Shown: one piece after another, positions 1 to 8,145 of the stretch
How positions within the stretch are numbered: the stretch's first letter is position 1
Layout: every line of letters starts with the position of its first letter
Source of the DNA: Gemmata sp.
GTDB lineage: Bacteria > Planctomycetota > Planctomycetia > Gemmatales > Gemmataceae
NCBI GenBank assembly: GCA_025055115.1
Contig: JANWYJ010000039.1
Span: forward strand, 62,001-126,000
DNA length: 64,000 bases
Direction: 5' to 3'
Translations under genes and position numbers: made by a program
Notes under the pieces: generated by a model
Seen by the model: only the letters and a program-made list of their open reading frames with translations
Database searches by the model: none
What the model was told of the DNA's origin: nothing

Positions 1-2
1 AA

Positions 3-986
3 GAGAAGGCCCGGGCCGTGGCCGAAGCCATGCTGCAGCATCCCCTCAAGACCCTCCAAACCGGCCCTCAGGGGCAACCCGTCCGCACCCTCTTGGTGCA
101 AGCCGATGCCGAACCCGCGCAGGAATTCTATGTCGCGGTTGTCTTTGATCGTTCCCAGGGCGTGCCACTGCTGATGGCCTCCGCTGCCGGCGGCATGGAC
201 ATTGAAAAAGTGGCTCATGAGACCCCGGAGAAGATTCTCAAGGTCCCTTTCGCCCCGGAAACCGGGCTACTTCCCTTCCAAGCCCGGCGGATGGCGTATG
301 AACTGGGGTTTACGCCCGAGCAAGCCCCGGTCGCGGAAAAAATCATGCTCGCCTTGGCCCAAGTTTACCTCCAAAAAGACGCCACCCTGGCCGAGGTGAA
401 CCCCCTGGCCGTGACCAAAACCGGCGCGGTGGTCGTTTTGGACGCCAAAATCGATTTTGACGACAACGCCCTGTTCCGCCACCCCGACATCGCGGCACTG
501 CGCGATGAAGGAGAAGAAAACCCCGCTGAGGTGCGCGCCGCCAAGGCCCACCTCAACTTCATCCAACTCGATGGAACGATTGGCTGCTTGGTCAATGGTG
601 CCGGGCTAGCGATGGCGACAATGGACATCATCAACTATCACGGCCAAGCGAAAGGCGTAGGGCCGGCCAACTTCCTGGATGTCGGCGGCAGTGTCACCCC
701 CCAAGGAGCCGTGGAAGCCTTCCGCATCATCCTTTCGGACCCCAAAGTCAAAGGCATCCTCGTCAATGTCTTCGGCGGTATTGCCAGCTGCGCGACGATC
801 GCCGAAGCCCTGGTGAAAGCCGGCAAGGAAGTCGGTTTCCGCGTTCCGGTGGTGGTGCGCTTGGAAGGGAATGAAGTGGAGAAGGCCCGGGCCATTTTGG
901 CTGCTGCCGCCGCTGATCTGCCCACGCTGAAAAGTGCCCCGGACCTGACCAGCGCTGCGAAGATGATTGTCGAACTGAGCCAGTAA
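3..986 (+). CDS. sucC: Succinyl-CoA ligase [ADP-forming] beta subunit, 5'-truncated by the window edge
   Basis: This is the beta subunit of succinyl-CoA synthetase (TCA cycle, cytoplasm), which joins succinate and CoA with nucleotide triphosphate hydrolysis. The reading frame is open to the first base, so the true start lies outside the window; about 328 residues are visible, against roughly 390 for the family. What remains is the later part of the ATP-grasp fold, with E-V-N-P-L (the metal/nucleotide-binding acidic motif) followed by D-A-K-I, then the CoA-ligase domain with the family signature GCLVNGAGLAMATMD and the glycine-rich NVFGGIASC segment. The alpha subunit sucD is 1.4 kb downstream on the same strand, with two unrelated small genes between, so the four probably form one transcript. 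Identification is secure; only the N-terminus is unknown. Confidence 0.95.
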   Translation, partial: EKARAVAEAMLQHPLKTLQTGPQGQPVRTLLVQADAEPAQEFYVAVVFDRSQGVPLLMASAAGGMDIEKVAHETPEKILKVPFAPETGLLPFQARRMAYELGFTPEQAPVAEKIMLALAQVYLQKDATLAEVNPLAVTKTGAVVVLDAKIDFDDNALFRHPDIAALRDEGEENPAEVRAAKAHLNFIQLDGTIGCLVNGAGLAMATMDIINYHGQAKGVGPANFLDVGGSVTPQGAVEAFRIILSDPKVKGILVNVFGGIASCATIAEALVKAGKEVGFRVPVVVRLEGNEVEKARAILAAAAADLPTLKSAPDLTSAAKMIVELSQ

Positions 987-1035
987 TCCGCAACAACCGT
1001 CTCGGTGGGCGGCGACGTCCCGGAAAGGAACCCAT

Positions 1036-2013
1036 ATGCCACAGTTATTGGTTGTTCGGTTGGTCGCGGTGGGGTTATTGGCGACGGCCGCGGGGTTGGT
1101 GGCTTTGTCAGGTTGTGGCAAGCCAACGCCACGCTCCACTACCAACCCAGATACTCCCAACCCTTCTGAAACTCCCACTACGAAACCCACCAGCAACGAC
1201 TCGCCCCAACCCTCGCCACCAACCACTCTCCGTCCGGTGGAGCCGTCGGCCAGCGAGGCGCAAACGGCCTTCCTCCGCGATCTGATCGGCGGCCAAGCCG
1301 ACGCGACGCGACTCTCTCAGGGCTTTGTGAGGGTTGTCGGCAAACCCCTCGTCTTTCCGGACGACAAGAAGCTGGGCTACAGCCCCAGTAATGCCACCAG
1401 TTGGCTGAAGGCAGTTGGTGAAGGGCTGACCTTGGGGGCCGAACTCCAGCGCCAGCAAGCAGGTGATGTCGTCTTCTTCCGTGGTTCCGTCAGCGGTCCC
1501 CGCTTCGGCAAAGAGCCTGGCACCACCGGGGGTTATTCCCTGCGCATGGTGCGGGAACAGGGCACCTGGAAAGTCGATTGGCTATCGCTGTCCTCCGCAG
1601 AAATGCCCCCTCGGCCGGCCGCGACCACGCCGGTGCAGGCCGCACAAGATTTTGTCGTAACCGCTTTTTTGGAAACCGTTTGCGATCTCCACGGCCTGAC
1701 GCGCCAACAACGGGCCCCTCTGATTGCCGCAACCTTGGCCCCAGAATTGCGCACCCAATGGGCGCCCCCCTTCGAACAAGACCTCAAAGATGGCTACGAC
1801 TACAACCCCGGCAAAATCGGACTGGAAGCGGTGAAAATCGGCGGCGGAACCTCCACTTTCACTTTCACGCGCAGTGGTGATGCACCCGAGTTCCACGCGG
1901 AATTGACCAAACCCGCTGGCAAAAAGAACTACCTTATCAAACTCACCCCGGGAAATAGCCCGATGGAGTGGCGGGTGCGTGACGTTTCGGAAGTAACCTC
2001 CCCCAAGAATTGA
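1036..2013 (+). CDS. Hypothetical lipoprotein with a Pro/Thr-rich linker
   Basis: I do not recognise a family. The 325-residue product begins with a lipoprotein signal: a hydrophobic stretch ending in L-S-G-C-G around residue 27, so the mature protein should be lipid-anchored at Cys. Residues 30-70 are a Pro/Thr/Ser-rich, probably disordered linker. The rest looks like a globular periplasmic domain with alternating beta-type segments. The start is supported by an AAAGGA ribosome binding site just upstream. It lies 49 bp after sucC and 42 bp before the next gene, in the same direction, which suggests cotranscription with the succinyl-CoA ligase genes although no functional link is evident. Confidence 0.7.
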   Translation: MPQLLVVRLVAVGLLATAAGLVALSGCGKPTPRSTTNPDTPNPSETPTTKPTSNDSPQPSPPTTLRPVEPSASEAQTAFLRDLIGGQADATRLSQGFVRVVGKPLVFPDDKKLGYSPSNATSWLKAVGEGLTLGAELQRQQAGDVVFFRGSVSGPRFGKEPGTTGGYSLRMVREQGTWKVDWLSLSSAEMPPRPAATTPVQAAQDFVVTAFLETVCDLHGLTRQQRAPLIAATLAPELRTQWAPPFEQDLKDGYDYNPGKIGLEAVKIGGGTSTFTFTRSGDAPEFHAELTKPAGKKNYLIKLTPGNSPMEWRVRDVSEVTSPKN

Positions 2014-2055
2014 ATGCCTAACCCGGGGAAGAGAAGACGCCACGGGAGAGAATCG

Positions 2056-2376
2056 ATGCCCCCTACCGATTCACTCAATCAGCTCTACCGCGATCTCGGT
2101 TGGAAACCGCTCTCGGCCCACTGGGCCAAAGCGGAAATTGTGCTTGGATTCTTGGCCGCCGCTTTGGGCTTCATCGGGGGCATCAAGCTGGCGATGTTAC
2201 CCGAAACATCGACGCCCGTGTGGTTGTGGATGGCGCCGGTGTTGCTCATCACTTTGGGCGGCTACTTGGCGCTCGCCGGGCACCGGAGCCACTTGTATCA
2301 ATCGAATAACCGCCTTGCCGCTTACCTGGCGGAAATCATCCGCTCGCAATCCCACCAGCCGGAGAAGACCCCGTGA
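2056..2376 (+). CDS. Small two-helix membrane protein
   Basis: A 106-residue protein of unknown function. It has two predicted membrane helices (about residues 28-48 and 55-72) flanked by polar ends, a hairpin topology with both termini on the same side. I chose the ATG at 2056 because it is preceded by GGGAGAG at good spacing; an earlier in-frame ATG at 2014, directly after the lipoprotein stop codon, is possible but lacks such a site. Its stop codon overlaps the sucD start (GTGA), so translation of sucD is probably coupled to it. That coupling makes it more likely to be a genuine operon member than a chance insertion. Confidence 0.7.
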   Translation: MPPTDSLNQLYRDLGWKPLSAHWAKAEIVLGFLAAALGFIGGIKLAMLPETSTPVWLWMAPVLLITLGGYLALAGHRSHLYQSNNRLAAYLAEIIRSQSHQPEKTP

Positions 2377-3287
2377 GCATACTTGTGGATCGTTCGACAC
2401 GTGTGATCTGTCAGGGCATTACCGGTGGCGCTGGCAGTTTTCACACCGATCAGTGTTTACTCTATGGCACCCAATTTGTTGGTGGTGTCACGCCCAAAAA
2501 AGGCGGCATGATGTGGAAAGGGGAAAAATCTGGCCGGGAACTGCCGGTGTTCAACACGGTGGCCGAAGCCGTGCGGGCCACCGGAGCGACCGCCAGCATG
2601 GTCTTTGTGCCCCCCGCCGGTGCCGCGGATGCGATCATGGAAGCCGCGGATGCGGGTATTCGATTGATCGTCGCCATTACTGAAGGCATTCCGGTTCTGG
2701 ATATGGCCAAAGCCAAACGGTTTCTCAAGAGCTTTCCGGGCGTGCGTTTGATCGGCCCCAACTGTCCTGGCATCATCACACCGGGTCAGTGCAAAATCGG
2801 CATCATGCCAGGCCCCATCCATAAGCCGTGTGGGCCGAATGAACGTGGTGTCGGCGTGATCAGCCGCTCCGGCACTCTCACCTACGAAGCCGTCTTCCAA
2901 CTGACCGCTCTCGGCTTGCCGCAGACCACCTGCGTCGGTATCGGGGGTGACCCGGTGATTGGCACGACCCAGATTGAACTGCTCGAATTGTTCGAAAACG
3001 ACCCACAGACCGAAGCCATTCTTCTGATTGGTGAAATCGGTGGTACCGCGGAAGAACAAGCGGCGGAGTATGTGGCCCGACATGTGAAAAAGCCAGTGGC
3101 GGCGTTCATCGCGGGGCAAACAGCGCCGCCGGGCAAGCGGATGGGCCACGCCGGGGCCATCATCAGCGGTGGCAGCGGAAAAGCTCAAGATAAGATTGCC
3201 GCTTTGCAAAAAGCGGGGATCGAAGTGGCTCCCACCCCCGCCGATATGGGCCTTGCCGTGCAAAAGGCGCTAGCGAAAAAGAAATGA
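2373..3287 (+). CDS. sucD: Succinyl-CoA ligase [ADP-forming] alpha subunit
   Basis: The alpha subunit carries the CoA-binding Rossmann domain and the phosphohistidine of succinyl-CoA synthetase. The 304-residue length is normal. Visible features are the N-terminal [10 protein letters not shown] CoA-binding region, the G-P-N-C-P-G-I motif near residue 130, and [12 protein letters not shown] near residue 251, whose His is the catalytic phosphohistidine. The start is GTG at 2373, overlapping the stop of the preceding membrane-protein gene by 4 nt. The last nine codons and the stop are repeated in a slightly altered form 74 nt downstream (see the repeat entry). Identification is firm. Confidence 0.96.
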   Translation: MSILVDRSTRVICQGITGGAGSFHTDQCLLYGTQFVGGVTPKKGGMMWKGEKSGRELPVFNTVAEAVRATGATASMVFVPPAGAADAIMEAADAGIRLIVAITEGIPVLDMAKAKRFLKSFPGVRLIGPNCPGIITPGQCKIGIMPGPIHKPCGPNERGVGVISRSGTLTYEAVFQLTALGLPQTTCVGIGGDPVIGTTQIELLELFENDPQTEAILLIGEIGGTAEEQAAEYVARHVKKPVAAFIAGQTAPPGKRMGHAGAIISGGSGKAQDKIAALQKAGIEVAPTPADMGLAVQKALAKKK

Positions 3288-3368
3288 CCTCGCCGCAGAC
3301 ATCGCTACGTTTTGTCCGGCTTGGCGTGCCGGCGCAAAAGGCGTTGGCGAAAAACAAATGACCTCGCC
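3260..3368 (+). repeat. 35-nt direct repeat of the sucD 3' end, offset 74 nt
   Basis: Bases 3260-3294 (last sucD codons, TGA and seven following bases) recur at 3334-3368 with 32 of 35 identical. In the sucD frame the copy still reads Q-K-A-L-A-K-N-K-stop, with one Leu codon changed synonymously and one Lys changed to Asn. The 39 nt between the copies is unrelated. The rest of the 175-bp gap up to 3463 holds no gene. Confidence 0.9.
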
Positions 3369-3462
3369 CCTGTCCTAAGGGTGCTTGCCCGCGGCCAGGG
3401 GATACCACAATGGCTTATTGTGTCCACGCTGTTGGCTGGATTGTCGCTGTCGCTTTGCCCGT

Positions 3463-4266
3463 TTACTTCCCTCGGAGTTGCTGATATTCATTTTGCAACC
3501 GTTGTAACGAAAGAATCAACTCTTGCCGCTCGCGATTGATCCGGTTCAGATCCCCCAGCGCATCCTGAACCTTGATTTCTGCCTGTTTGATCCCATTGGT
3601 ACGATTGGGGTTGTTTTCAGGAAGCGCTTGCGCCTGCTTCAGCTCTTGTTGCGCCGCCTGAAGCGCGATATCGGCCTTCTTTTTCGCTTCGTCATTGCGA
3701 TCGATTTGTTCTCGGAGCCGGGCAATCCGTTCGGCGAGTTCGGCCAGAGCTTTTTCATCGACGCTGAAATCGCGGCCATGGGGTTCAACCATCGGCAGGA
3801 GCCGTCCCGCTTTGGCATTTTCCAATCGTTTTTGCGCGTATTTGATTTTCACCTCAATTTCCCGGATTTCGGCCATCCGCACCTGTAGCTCAGCGCGCGC
3901 CATCTCGCAGGCATAACGGGCTTCCAAGATATCAAACTCGTTGAAGGCTTCCTTATGCTTCTCACGTGCCTCGGTCATCAATTTGAACCGCGCTTCCCGC
4001 GCCGCCACGTTGACTTCCACCATCTTCAGCTGAGCTTGTTTAATAATCAGCTGGGCCTGGAGAAGCTCCAACTCTTCCTCCATTTGCAACAATCGGGACG
4101 TGATGACCGACGGCTGTCGGGGCTGTAGGGGCTGAGGTGGCTGGGCCGGCTGCAGGGGTTGTATCAGCTTGGGTTGAGCCGGCTGCGGCTGACGAGGTTC
4201 ATCGGCCCACACAACGGCAGTCGTACACCCTGCGCCTACAAGCAATAGATTCATCCACCGTGCCAT
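3463..4266 (-). CDS. Secreted coiled-coil protein of unknown function
   Basis: The 267-residue product has an N-terminal Sec signal (hydrophobic residues 5-20, likely cleavage after V-V-W-A near residue 23), then a Pro/Gln-rich segment built on Q-P-x-Q-P units (about residues 25-50). The remainder is a long, charged, almost entirely helical region rich in Glu, Lys, Gln, Ala and Leu, expected to form coiled coils. It starts at the ATG at 4266, which has a strong AGGGAGGA site; the open frame continues upstream but that would overlap the next gene. No enzymatic motif is visible. A periplasmic structural or TolC/OmpH-like spacer role is possible but not shown. Confidence 0.7.
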   Translation of the reverse strand: MARWMNLLLVGAGCTTAVVWADEPRQPQPAQPKLIQPLQPAQPPQPLQPRQPSVITSRLLQMEEELELLQAQLIIKQAQLKMVEVNVAAREARFKLMTEAREKHKEAFNEFDILEARYACEMARAELQVRMAEIREIEVKIKYAQKRLENAKAGRLLPMVEPHGRDFSVDEKALAELAERIARLREQIDRNDEAKKKADIALQAAQQELKQAQALPENNPNRTNGIKQAEIKVQDALGDLNRINRERQELILSLQRLQNEYQQLRGK

Positions 4267-4330
4267 GGTCAATCCTCCCTGGAAAGCCCAAGAAACTATC
4301 ACCCACCCCTCATCATACCAAATTCCCCCC

Positions 4331-5572
4331 TCACGCCCGCGGAGTGTCTTCGACATCCTCGGAATTCTCATTATCATCCGTGACTGGCGGCAACGTAAAG
4401 GTCGGTAGTGGTTCCAGACCGAAGTGACGGCGAGCCTCCCCAACGAGGTTCATGAGAAATGTTCGGGTAGCCCAATGGTTTTCCAGCACGTCGGCGGGTA
4501 TCCGAACCGGCGCCGACATACCCACGCGAATCGGTCGGCGCAGGTCCAAGCGCTTATTTTTGGTAGGCGGCCCGTTGTAGTACGAAGTAAAACTACCCCA
4601 TCCACCGTCGATCCACACCGCGTAGACCGGGGTTTGCGGTCGGGCTTTGAGAATCTGCCACACCCCTTGTCCGAAGCGACGCAACGGCCGGCTCTCTGTT
4701 CGCCGCAAGTAGCCCTCCGGGAAGATGACCAGGCACTCGCCCCGATCCAAGGCCGCCACAGCTTCATGAATCTCGGGGGCATCTTTCTTGAAGGTTTTCT
4801 CCGGTACTCGAATCACCCCGAAAGCGACCATCAACCATCGCAAAAGCGGCAGATCGTAAAACCGGGCCGTCATCATCGGCGTAATCGGTCGTGGCAGAAC
4901 TTTGGCGAGAAAAATCGGGTCCAGCCAACAGGCATGATTGGCAATCACGAGGCACGGTCCGGTTCGCGGAAAATCGACAAACCCCGGGCCGGACCAGCGC
5001 ACACGATACAAAATCCACACAACCGGTTCGAGGACTAGTTCAAAAACGGGTCGAAAAAACCCTACCCACGCCGCAACAGTCACCACCCCGGCGGCCACCA
5101 GGACAAACCATTCGCCACGTTCTAGCGGTCGTTCCTGCTGCCGAAGGAAGTAGGCCACACCCACGCCGACTCCAACCGCGGCAAGAAGCACGATGGTCTG
5201 CAGCTTCGACTCGCGCCAGCGGCGGCCGCGGACTAAACCGCCCACCATCAGCCCCACTGCTGCACCATGCACCCAACCCGGCCATTCCTGCCAGTAAACC
5301 CCATGCCCAACCGCCGCCAACTCCACGAGCGAACCCAGTGGCGCCAACCCCAACGCGCGGTACGGCCCCCAGTACAGCTTGGCCACTCCCAAGGCGATGA
5401 AAAACCCACCAGCCAACCACCCACTGACCCAAAAGCGTTCCGCGTCGGCGGCATGGTCCACCACCAACAGCACCACCACGGGCAGCATCAGGCAGATCAG
5501 AGCCGCAATCACCACGGCATGAAACCGTTCGCGGACCACCTGCGGCTCACGGCTATTGTCAACCAGGGGCAT
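4331..5572 (-). CDS. Membrane-bound lysophospholipid acyltransferase (PlsC family)
   Basis: Likely a 1-acylglycerol-3-phosphate acyltransferase-type enzyme acting on phospholipid precursors at the inner membrane. The 413-residue protein has about five membrane helices in its first 170 residues and then a PlsC domain: the catalytic H-x4-D is seen as N-H-A-C-W-L-D near residue 210, and the substrate-binding F-P-E-G near residue 285. The N-terminal multi-helix part is longer than in stand-alone PlsC. The start at 5572 has GGAG 4-8 nt upstream; a further in-frame ATG at 5599 is the alternative. The coiled-coil gene follows 64 bp downstream on the same strand and may be cotranscribed. Whether its substrate is lysophosphatidic acid cannot be read from sequence. 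Confidence 0.82.
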   Translation of the reverse strand: MPLVDNSREPQVVRERFHAVVIAALICLMLPVVVLLVVDHAADAERFWVSGWLAGGFFIALGVAKLYWGPYRALGLAPLGSLVELAAVGHGVYWQEWPGWVHGAAVGLMVGGLVRGRRWRESKLQTIVLLAAVGVGVGVAYFLRQQERPLERGEWFVLVAAGVVTVAAWVGFFRPVFELVLEPVVWILYRVRWSGPGFVDFPRTGPCLVIANHACWLDPIFLAKVLPRPITPMMTARFYDLPLLRWLMVAFGVIRVPEKTFKKDAPEIHEAVAALDRGECLVIFPEGYLRRTESRPLRRFGQGVWQILKARPQTPVYAVWIDGGWGSFTSYYNGPPTKNKRLDLRRPIRVGMSAPVRIPADVLENHWATRTFLMNLVGEARRHFGLEPLPTFTLPPVTDDNENSEDVEDTPRA

Positions 5573-5621
5573 TGTCACTCCACAACCATGGGAAGCCATT
5601 ATGATGGCCCCGTGATGATCC

Positions 5622-5649
5622 TTGCCAGCACGCGGCAAGCCGCTATAGT
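5622..5649 (+). promoter_or_regulatory. Candidate sigma-70 type promoter for rpmB
   Basis: TTGCCA at 5622-5627 and TATAGT at 5644-5649 are 16 nt apart, 58 bp before the rpmB start, in the divergent gap between the acyltransferase gene and rpmB. An overlapping TATAAT at 5649-5654 is closer to consensus but has no well-spaced -35. Assigned from pattern only. Confidence 0.35.
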
Positions 5650-5706
5650 ATAATTTCCGACATACTATTCGGCTGAGGATGCCCTACGCGAAGTGAGATT
5701 CCGGTC

Positions 5707-5967
5707 ATGGCAAAGTCGTGTGTATTCACGGGCAGAAAAGCGGTTTACGGCAACCGCAAAAAATACCGCGGAAAGGCCAAATACCTCGGCGGTGTGGGCA
5801 AGAAAATCCTCGGGACTAGCCGCCGGAAATTCAAGCCCAACCTGCAGAAGGTAAAGTGCGTAGTCGATGGCGCAGTGAAAAAGGTCTGGGTTTCTGCCGC
5901 AGCCATTCGCAGCGGCTTGGTCGTCAAGCCGGTTAAGGTGAAGCCGTTCGAGAAAGTGAACGTCTGA
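5707..5967 (+). CDS. rpmB: 50S ribosomal protein L28
   Basis: Large-subunit ribosomal protein L28. The 86-residue sequence opens with the family pattern C-x-x-T-G-R-K-x-x-x-G-N near residue 5, includes S-R-R-K-F-K-P-N-L (the conserved R-R-x-x-x-P-N-L element) near residue 40 and ends in the K-V-W-V-S-A-A-A-I-R-S-G segment typical of L28. It is basic throughout, slightly longer than the enterobacterial protein (78). It appears monocistronic, with a candidate promoter upstream and a strong terminator hairpin 34 bp after the stop. Confidence 0.93.
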   Translation: MAKSCVFTGRKAVYGNRKKYRGKAKYLGGVGKKILGTSRRKFKPNLQKVKCVVDGAVKKVWVSAAAIRSGLVVKPVKVKPFEKVNV

Positions 5968-6000
5968 ACCGTACAACGGTTAGTGTGATCACTAGCCAAG

Positions 6001-6053
6001 TCGGGAGTTGTAAAGTCGATGGCTATCCGGAGGACTTTACAACTCCCGATTTT
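6001..6053 (+). terminator. Intrinsic terminator downstream of rpmB
   Basis: TCGGGAGTTGTAAAGTC (6001-6017) and its exact reverse complement (6033-6049) form a 17-bp perfect stem around a 15-nt loop, with flanking A-A and T-T-T-T that can extend it. It ends the rpmB transcript just before gatC. Confidence 0.75.
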
Positions 6054-6060
6054 CTCATTT

Positions 6061-6098
6061 TCGGACTGAGGACGCTATTTCGGACTGAGGATGCTATG
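6061..6098 (+). repeat. 19-bp tandem duplication over the gatC translation start
   Basis: TCGGACTGAGGACGCTATT (6061-6079) is repeated from 6080 with one base changed (GAGGATG). The second copy supplies the GAGG ribosome binding site and runs into the ATG of gatC, so the duplication doubled the initiation region. Confidence 0.8.
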
Positions 6099-6401
6099 TC
6101 GCTATCGCTCGACGAAGTTCGGAAAGTGGCCCAACTGGCGCGTCTGGAACTGAGTGCTGCCGATCTTGCCCTCATGCAGCAACAACTCTCCGCGATTCTT
6201 GATTACATCGACCAACTCAATGAACTGAATACTGATGGCATAGAGCCACTGGCCCACCCCCTGCCCATTCACAACGTTTTCCGCCCCGACGTGGAATCGT
6301 CCTCGTTACCGGTCGAAGAGGCTCTCGGCAACGCCCCGAACCGAATCGGGGATTACTTTGGCGTTCCCGCGGTGTTCACGGATGAACCCATCAGCCACTG
6401 A
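6096..6401 (+). CDS. gatC: Asp-tRNA(Asn)/Glu-tRNA(Gln) amidotransferase subunit C
   Basis: GatC stabilises and assembles the GatCAB complex that converts Glu-tRNA(Gln) or Asp-tRNA(Asn) to the amidated form. At 101 residues it has the normal size and the family landmarks: the N-terminal E-V-R-K-V-A-Q-L-A-R-L-E-L, the central I-L-D-Y-I-D-Q-L-N-E-L-N-T segment with P-L-A-H-P near residue 46, and the downstream R-P-D motif. The start at 6096 follows a GAGG site lying in a tandem repeat; a longer in-frame reading exists but would run through the terminator hairpin. gatA follows 69 bp later. gatB is not in the window. Confidence 0.92.
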   Translation: MSLSLDEVRKVAQLARLELSAADLALMQQQLSAILDYIDQLNELNTDGIEPLAHPLPIHNVFRPDVESSSLPVEEALGNAPNRIGDYFGVPAVFTDEPISH

Positions 6402-6470
6402 ATCGCCCCCAGCAGACTCTGCAGCCCATACCCCGGACGGCGTTGGCACTCGACCAACGAGGTGTTCATC

Positions 6471-7934
6471 ATGTCTCTGATCGAAAAGACCGCTTCTGAG
6501 CTATTGGCCTTGCAGAAGAGTGGCCAACTGCAGGCCACGGAAATCGCCGAGGCCTTTCTAAACGCCTATGCCGCCCGCGAACCGCAACTGCAATCGTTCA
6601 TGTTGGCCCCGGATGCCAGCGTCGTCCGCCAACAAGCCGAGGCTATTGACGCGAAGCGGAAAAAGGGCCAGCCCCTGGGCCGACTGGCCGGTATCCCGGT
6701 TGCTATTAAGGATGTTCTGTGTACTCGCGGCATCCGCACGACCTGTTCCAGCAAGATGTTGGAGCATTTCGTTCCACCTTACGATGCCCACGTCATTGAA
6801 CGCCTCAAAGCGGAAGACGCCATCCTGTTCGGCAAGACCAACATGGACGAATTCGCCATGGGGTCGTCGACTGAAAATAGTGCTTACAAAATGAGTCGGA
6901 ATCCGTGGGATACGGAGCGTATCCCCGGTGGCTCCAGCGGCGGTAGCGCGTCCTGTGTGGCGGGGGGGCAGGCCCCCCTCTCGTTGGGCAGCGATACGGG
7001 CGGTTCGATTCGCCAACCGGCGGCCCTCTGTGGCTTGGTTGGCATGAAGCCGACCTACGGTCGGGTATCCCGCTACGGGCTGATTGCCTTTGCCAGCTCG
7101 CTCGACCAGGTCGGCCCCCTGGCCCACGATGTCCGCGATTGCGCCCTGCTTTTGGAAACCATCGCCGGGCACGACCCCCGCGACAGTACCAGCGTCAACG
7201 ATCCGGTCCCCCCTTATACACAAACCCTCGACCAACCCATCAAGAACCTCACCATCGGAGTTCCCAAGGAATTTTTTGGCCAAGGATTGGATAGCGAAGT
7301 GGAAAGTGCCATCCGTCAGGCATTCCGGGAATATGAGAAACTGGGGGCCAAGATCATTGATGTTTCCTTGCCGCACAGCCCCTATGCCCTCGCGGCCTAT
7401 TACATTGTGGCTCCGGCCGAGGCCTCCAGCAATTTAGCCCGTTACGACGGCATGCACTACGGCCACCGCACCGCAACCCCAGGCGATCTGATTGCGACCT
7501 ATTCCAAATCCCGGGCGGAAGGTTTTGGCAAAGAAGTGCAACGCCGCATCATTCTTGGCACCTACGTTCTTTCAAGCGGTTACAAAGATGCCTACTATCT
7601 CAAGGCCTTGAAGGTCCGGCGATTGGTGAAAAAGGATTTCGACGACGCCTTCCAACACTGCGATGTCATCATGGGGCCAACGACCCCTACTGCGGCTTTC
7701 AAAATCGGTGAAAAAGCCAACGATCCGCTAGCGCTGTATCTCTCCGATGTTTACACCGTGTCGTGTAATCTCGCCGGAATTCCCGGACTGAGTATTCCTT
7801 GTGGCTTCACCCGCTCGGGCCTACCCATCGGCTTGCAACTCCTGGGTGCCCCATTCACGGAAGAAAAACTCTTCCGCATCGCCCGGATGTACGAGGCGGT
7901 CACCGATTGGCACACCCGCCGACCGAAACTGTAA
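6471..7934 (+). CDS. gatA: Asp-tRNA(Asn)/Glu-tRNA(Gln) amidotransferase subunit A
   Basis: GatA is the glutaminase of GatCAB: it releases ammonia from glutamine for transamidation in GatB. The 487-residue protein has the amidase-signature core with the expected Ser-cisSer-Lys triad: Lys80 in V-A-I-K-D, Ser155 in GGSSGGSA, and Ser179 in GSDTGGSIRQPAA. Length and motifs are complete. The ATG at 6471 has AACGAGG at good spacing. It should be cotranscribed with gatC. Its last codons and stop are duplicated 74 nt downstream (repeat entry). Presence of GatCAB implies that at least one of GlnRS or AsnRS is missing or supplemented in this organism (inference). Confidence 0.95.
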   Translation: MSLIEKTASELLALQKSGQLQATEIAEAFLNAYAAREPQLQSFMLAPDASVVRQQAEAIDAKRKKGQPLGRLAGIPVAIKDVLCTRGIRTTCSSKMLEHFVPPYDAHVIERLKAEDAILFGKTNMDEFAMGSSTENSAYKMSRNPWDTERIPGGSSGGSASCVAGGQAPLSLGSDTGGSIRQPAALCGLVGMKPTYGRVSRYGLIAFASSLDQVGPLAHDVRDCALLLETIAGHDPRDSTSVNDPVPPYTQTLDQPIKNLTIGVPKEFFGQGLDSEVESAIRQAFREYEKLGAKIIDVSLPHSPYALAAYYIVAPAEASSNLARYDGMHYGHRTATPGDLIATYSKSRAEGFGKEVQRRIILGTYVLSSGYKDAYYLKALKVRRLVKKDFDDAFQHCDVIMGPTTPTAAFKIGEKANDPLALYLSDVYTVSCNLAGIPGLSIPCGFTRSGLPIGLQLLGAPFTEEKLFRIARMYEAVTDWHTRRPKL

Positions 7935-8033
7935 ATCCTCACAGCAAAAGATTTTCCGTCTATATGTTGGTAGGTTTGACTATTTCTGCGGAACGTGAGA
8001 AACTGTAAACCCTTCCAACAAAAGAGCTTCCGT
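7925..8033 (+). repeat. 35-nt direct repeat of the gatA 3' end, offset 74 nt
   Basis: Bases 7925-7959 (last two codons, TAA and 25 nt of 3' sequence) recur at 7999-8033 with 29 of 35 identical; K-L-stop is retained in the copy. The intervening 39 nt is unrelated. Apart from this and the promoter at 8082-8110, the 211-bp space between gatA and the next gene is empty. Confidence 0.85.
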
Positions 8034-8081
8034 TAACAAGACTGTGCAACAGGGTCCTCGGCGGCAGCCACAGTTGGGTTC

Positions 8082-8110
8082 TTGTCGCAGCCGCGACGCT
8101 GTGTCATAAT
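8082..8110 (+). promoter_or_regulatory. Candidate sigma-70 type promoter
   Basis: TTGTCG (8082-8087) and CATAAT (8105-8110) with a 17-nt spacer, 35 bp before the start codon at 8146. Spacing is ideal and each hexamer differs from consensus at few positions. Confidence 0.5.
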
Positions 8111-8145
8111 CGCGCCGCTGCCCAAGACCCCACGCGAGGTGAAGT

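Noticed and set aside
3260-3368. CRISPR-like geometry (35-nt repeats, 39-nt spacer, period 74) at several loci
   Set aside because: There are only two copies at each locus, the repeat differs between loci and is derived from the local gene end, and no cas gene is present.
6096-7934. Expectation of gatB beside gatC-gatA
   Set aside because: No gatB frame exists in the window; the downstream gene is a DUF1508-like secreted protein, so gatB must be elsewhere.
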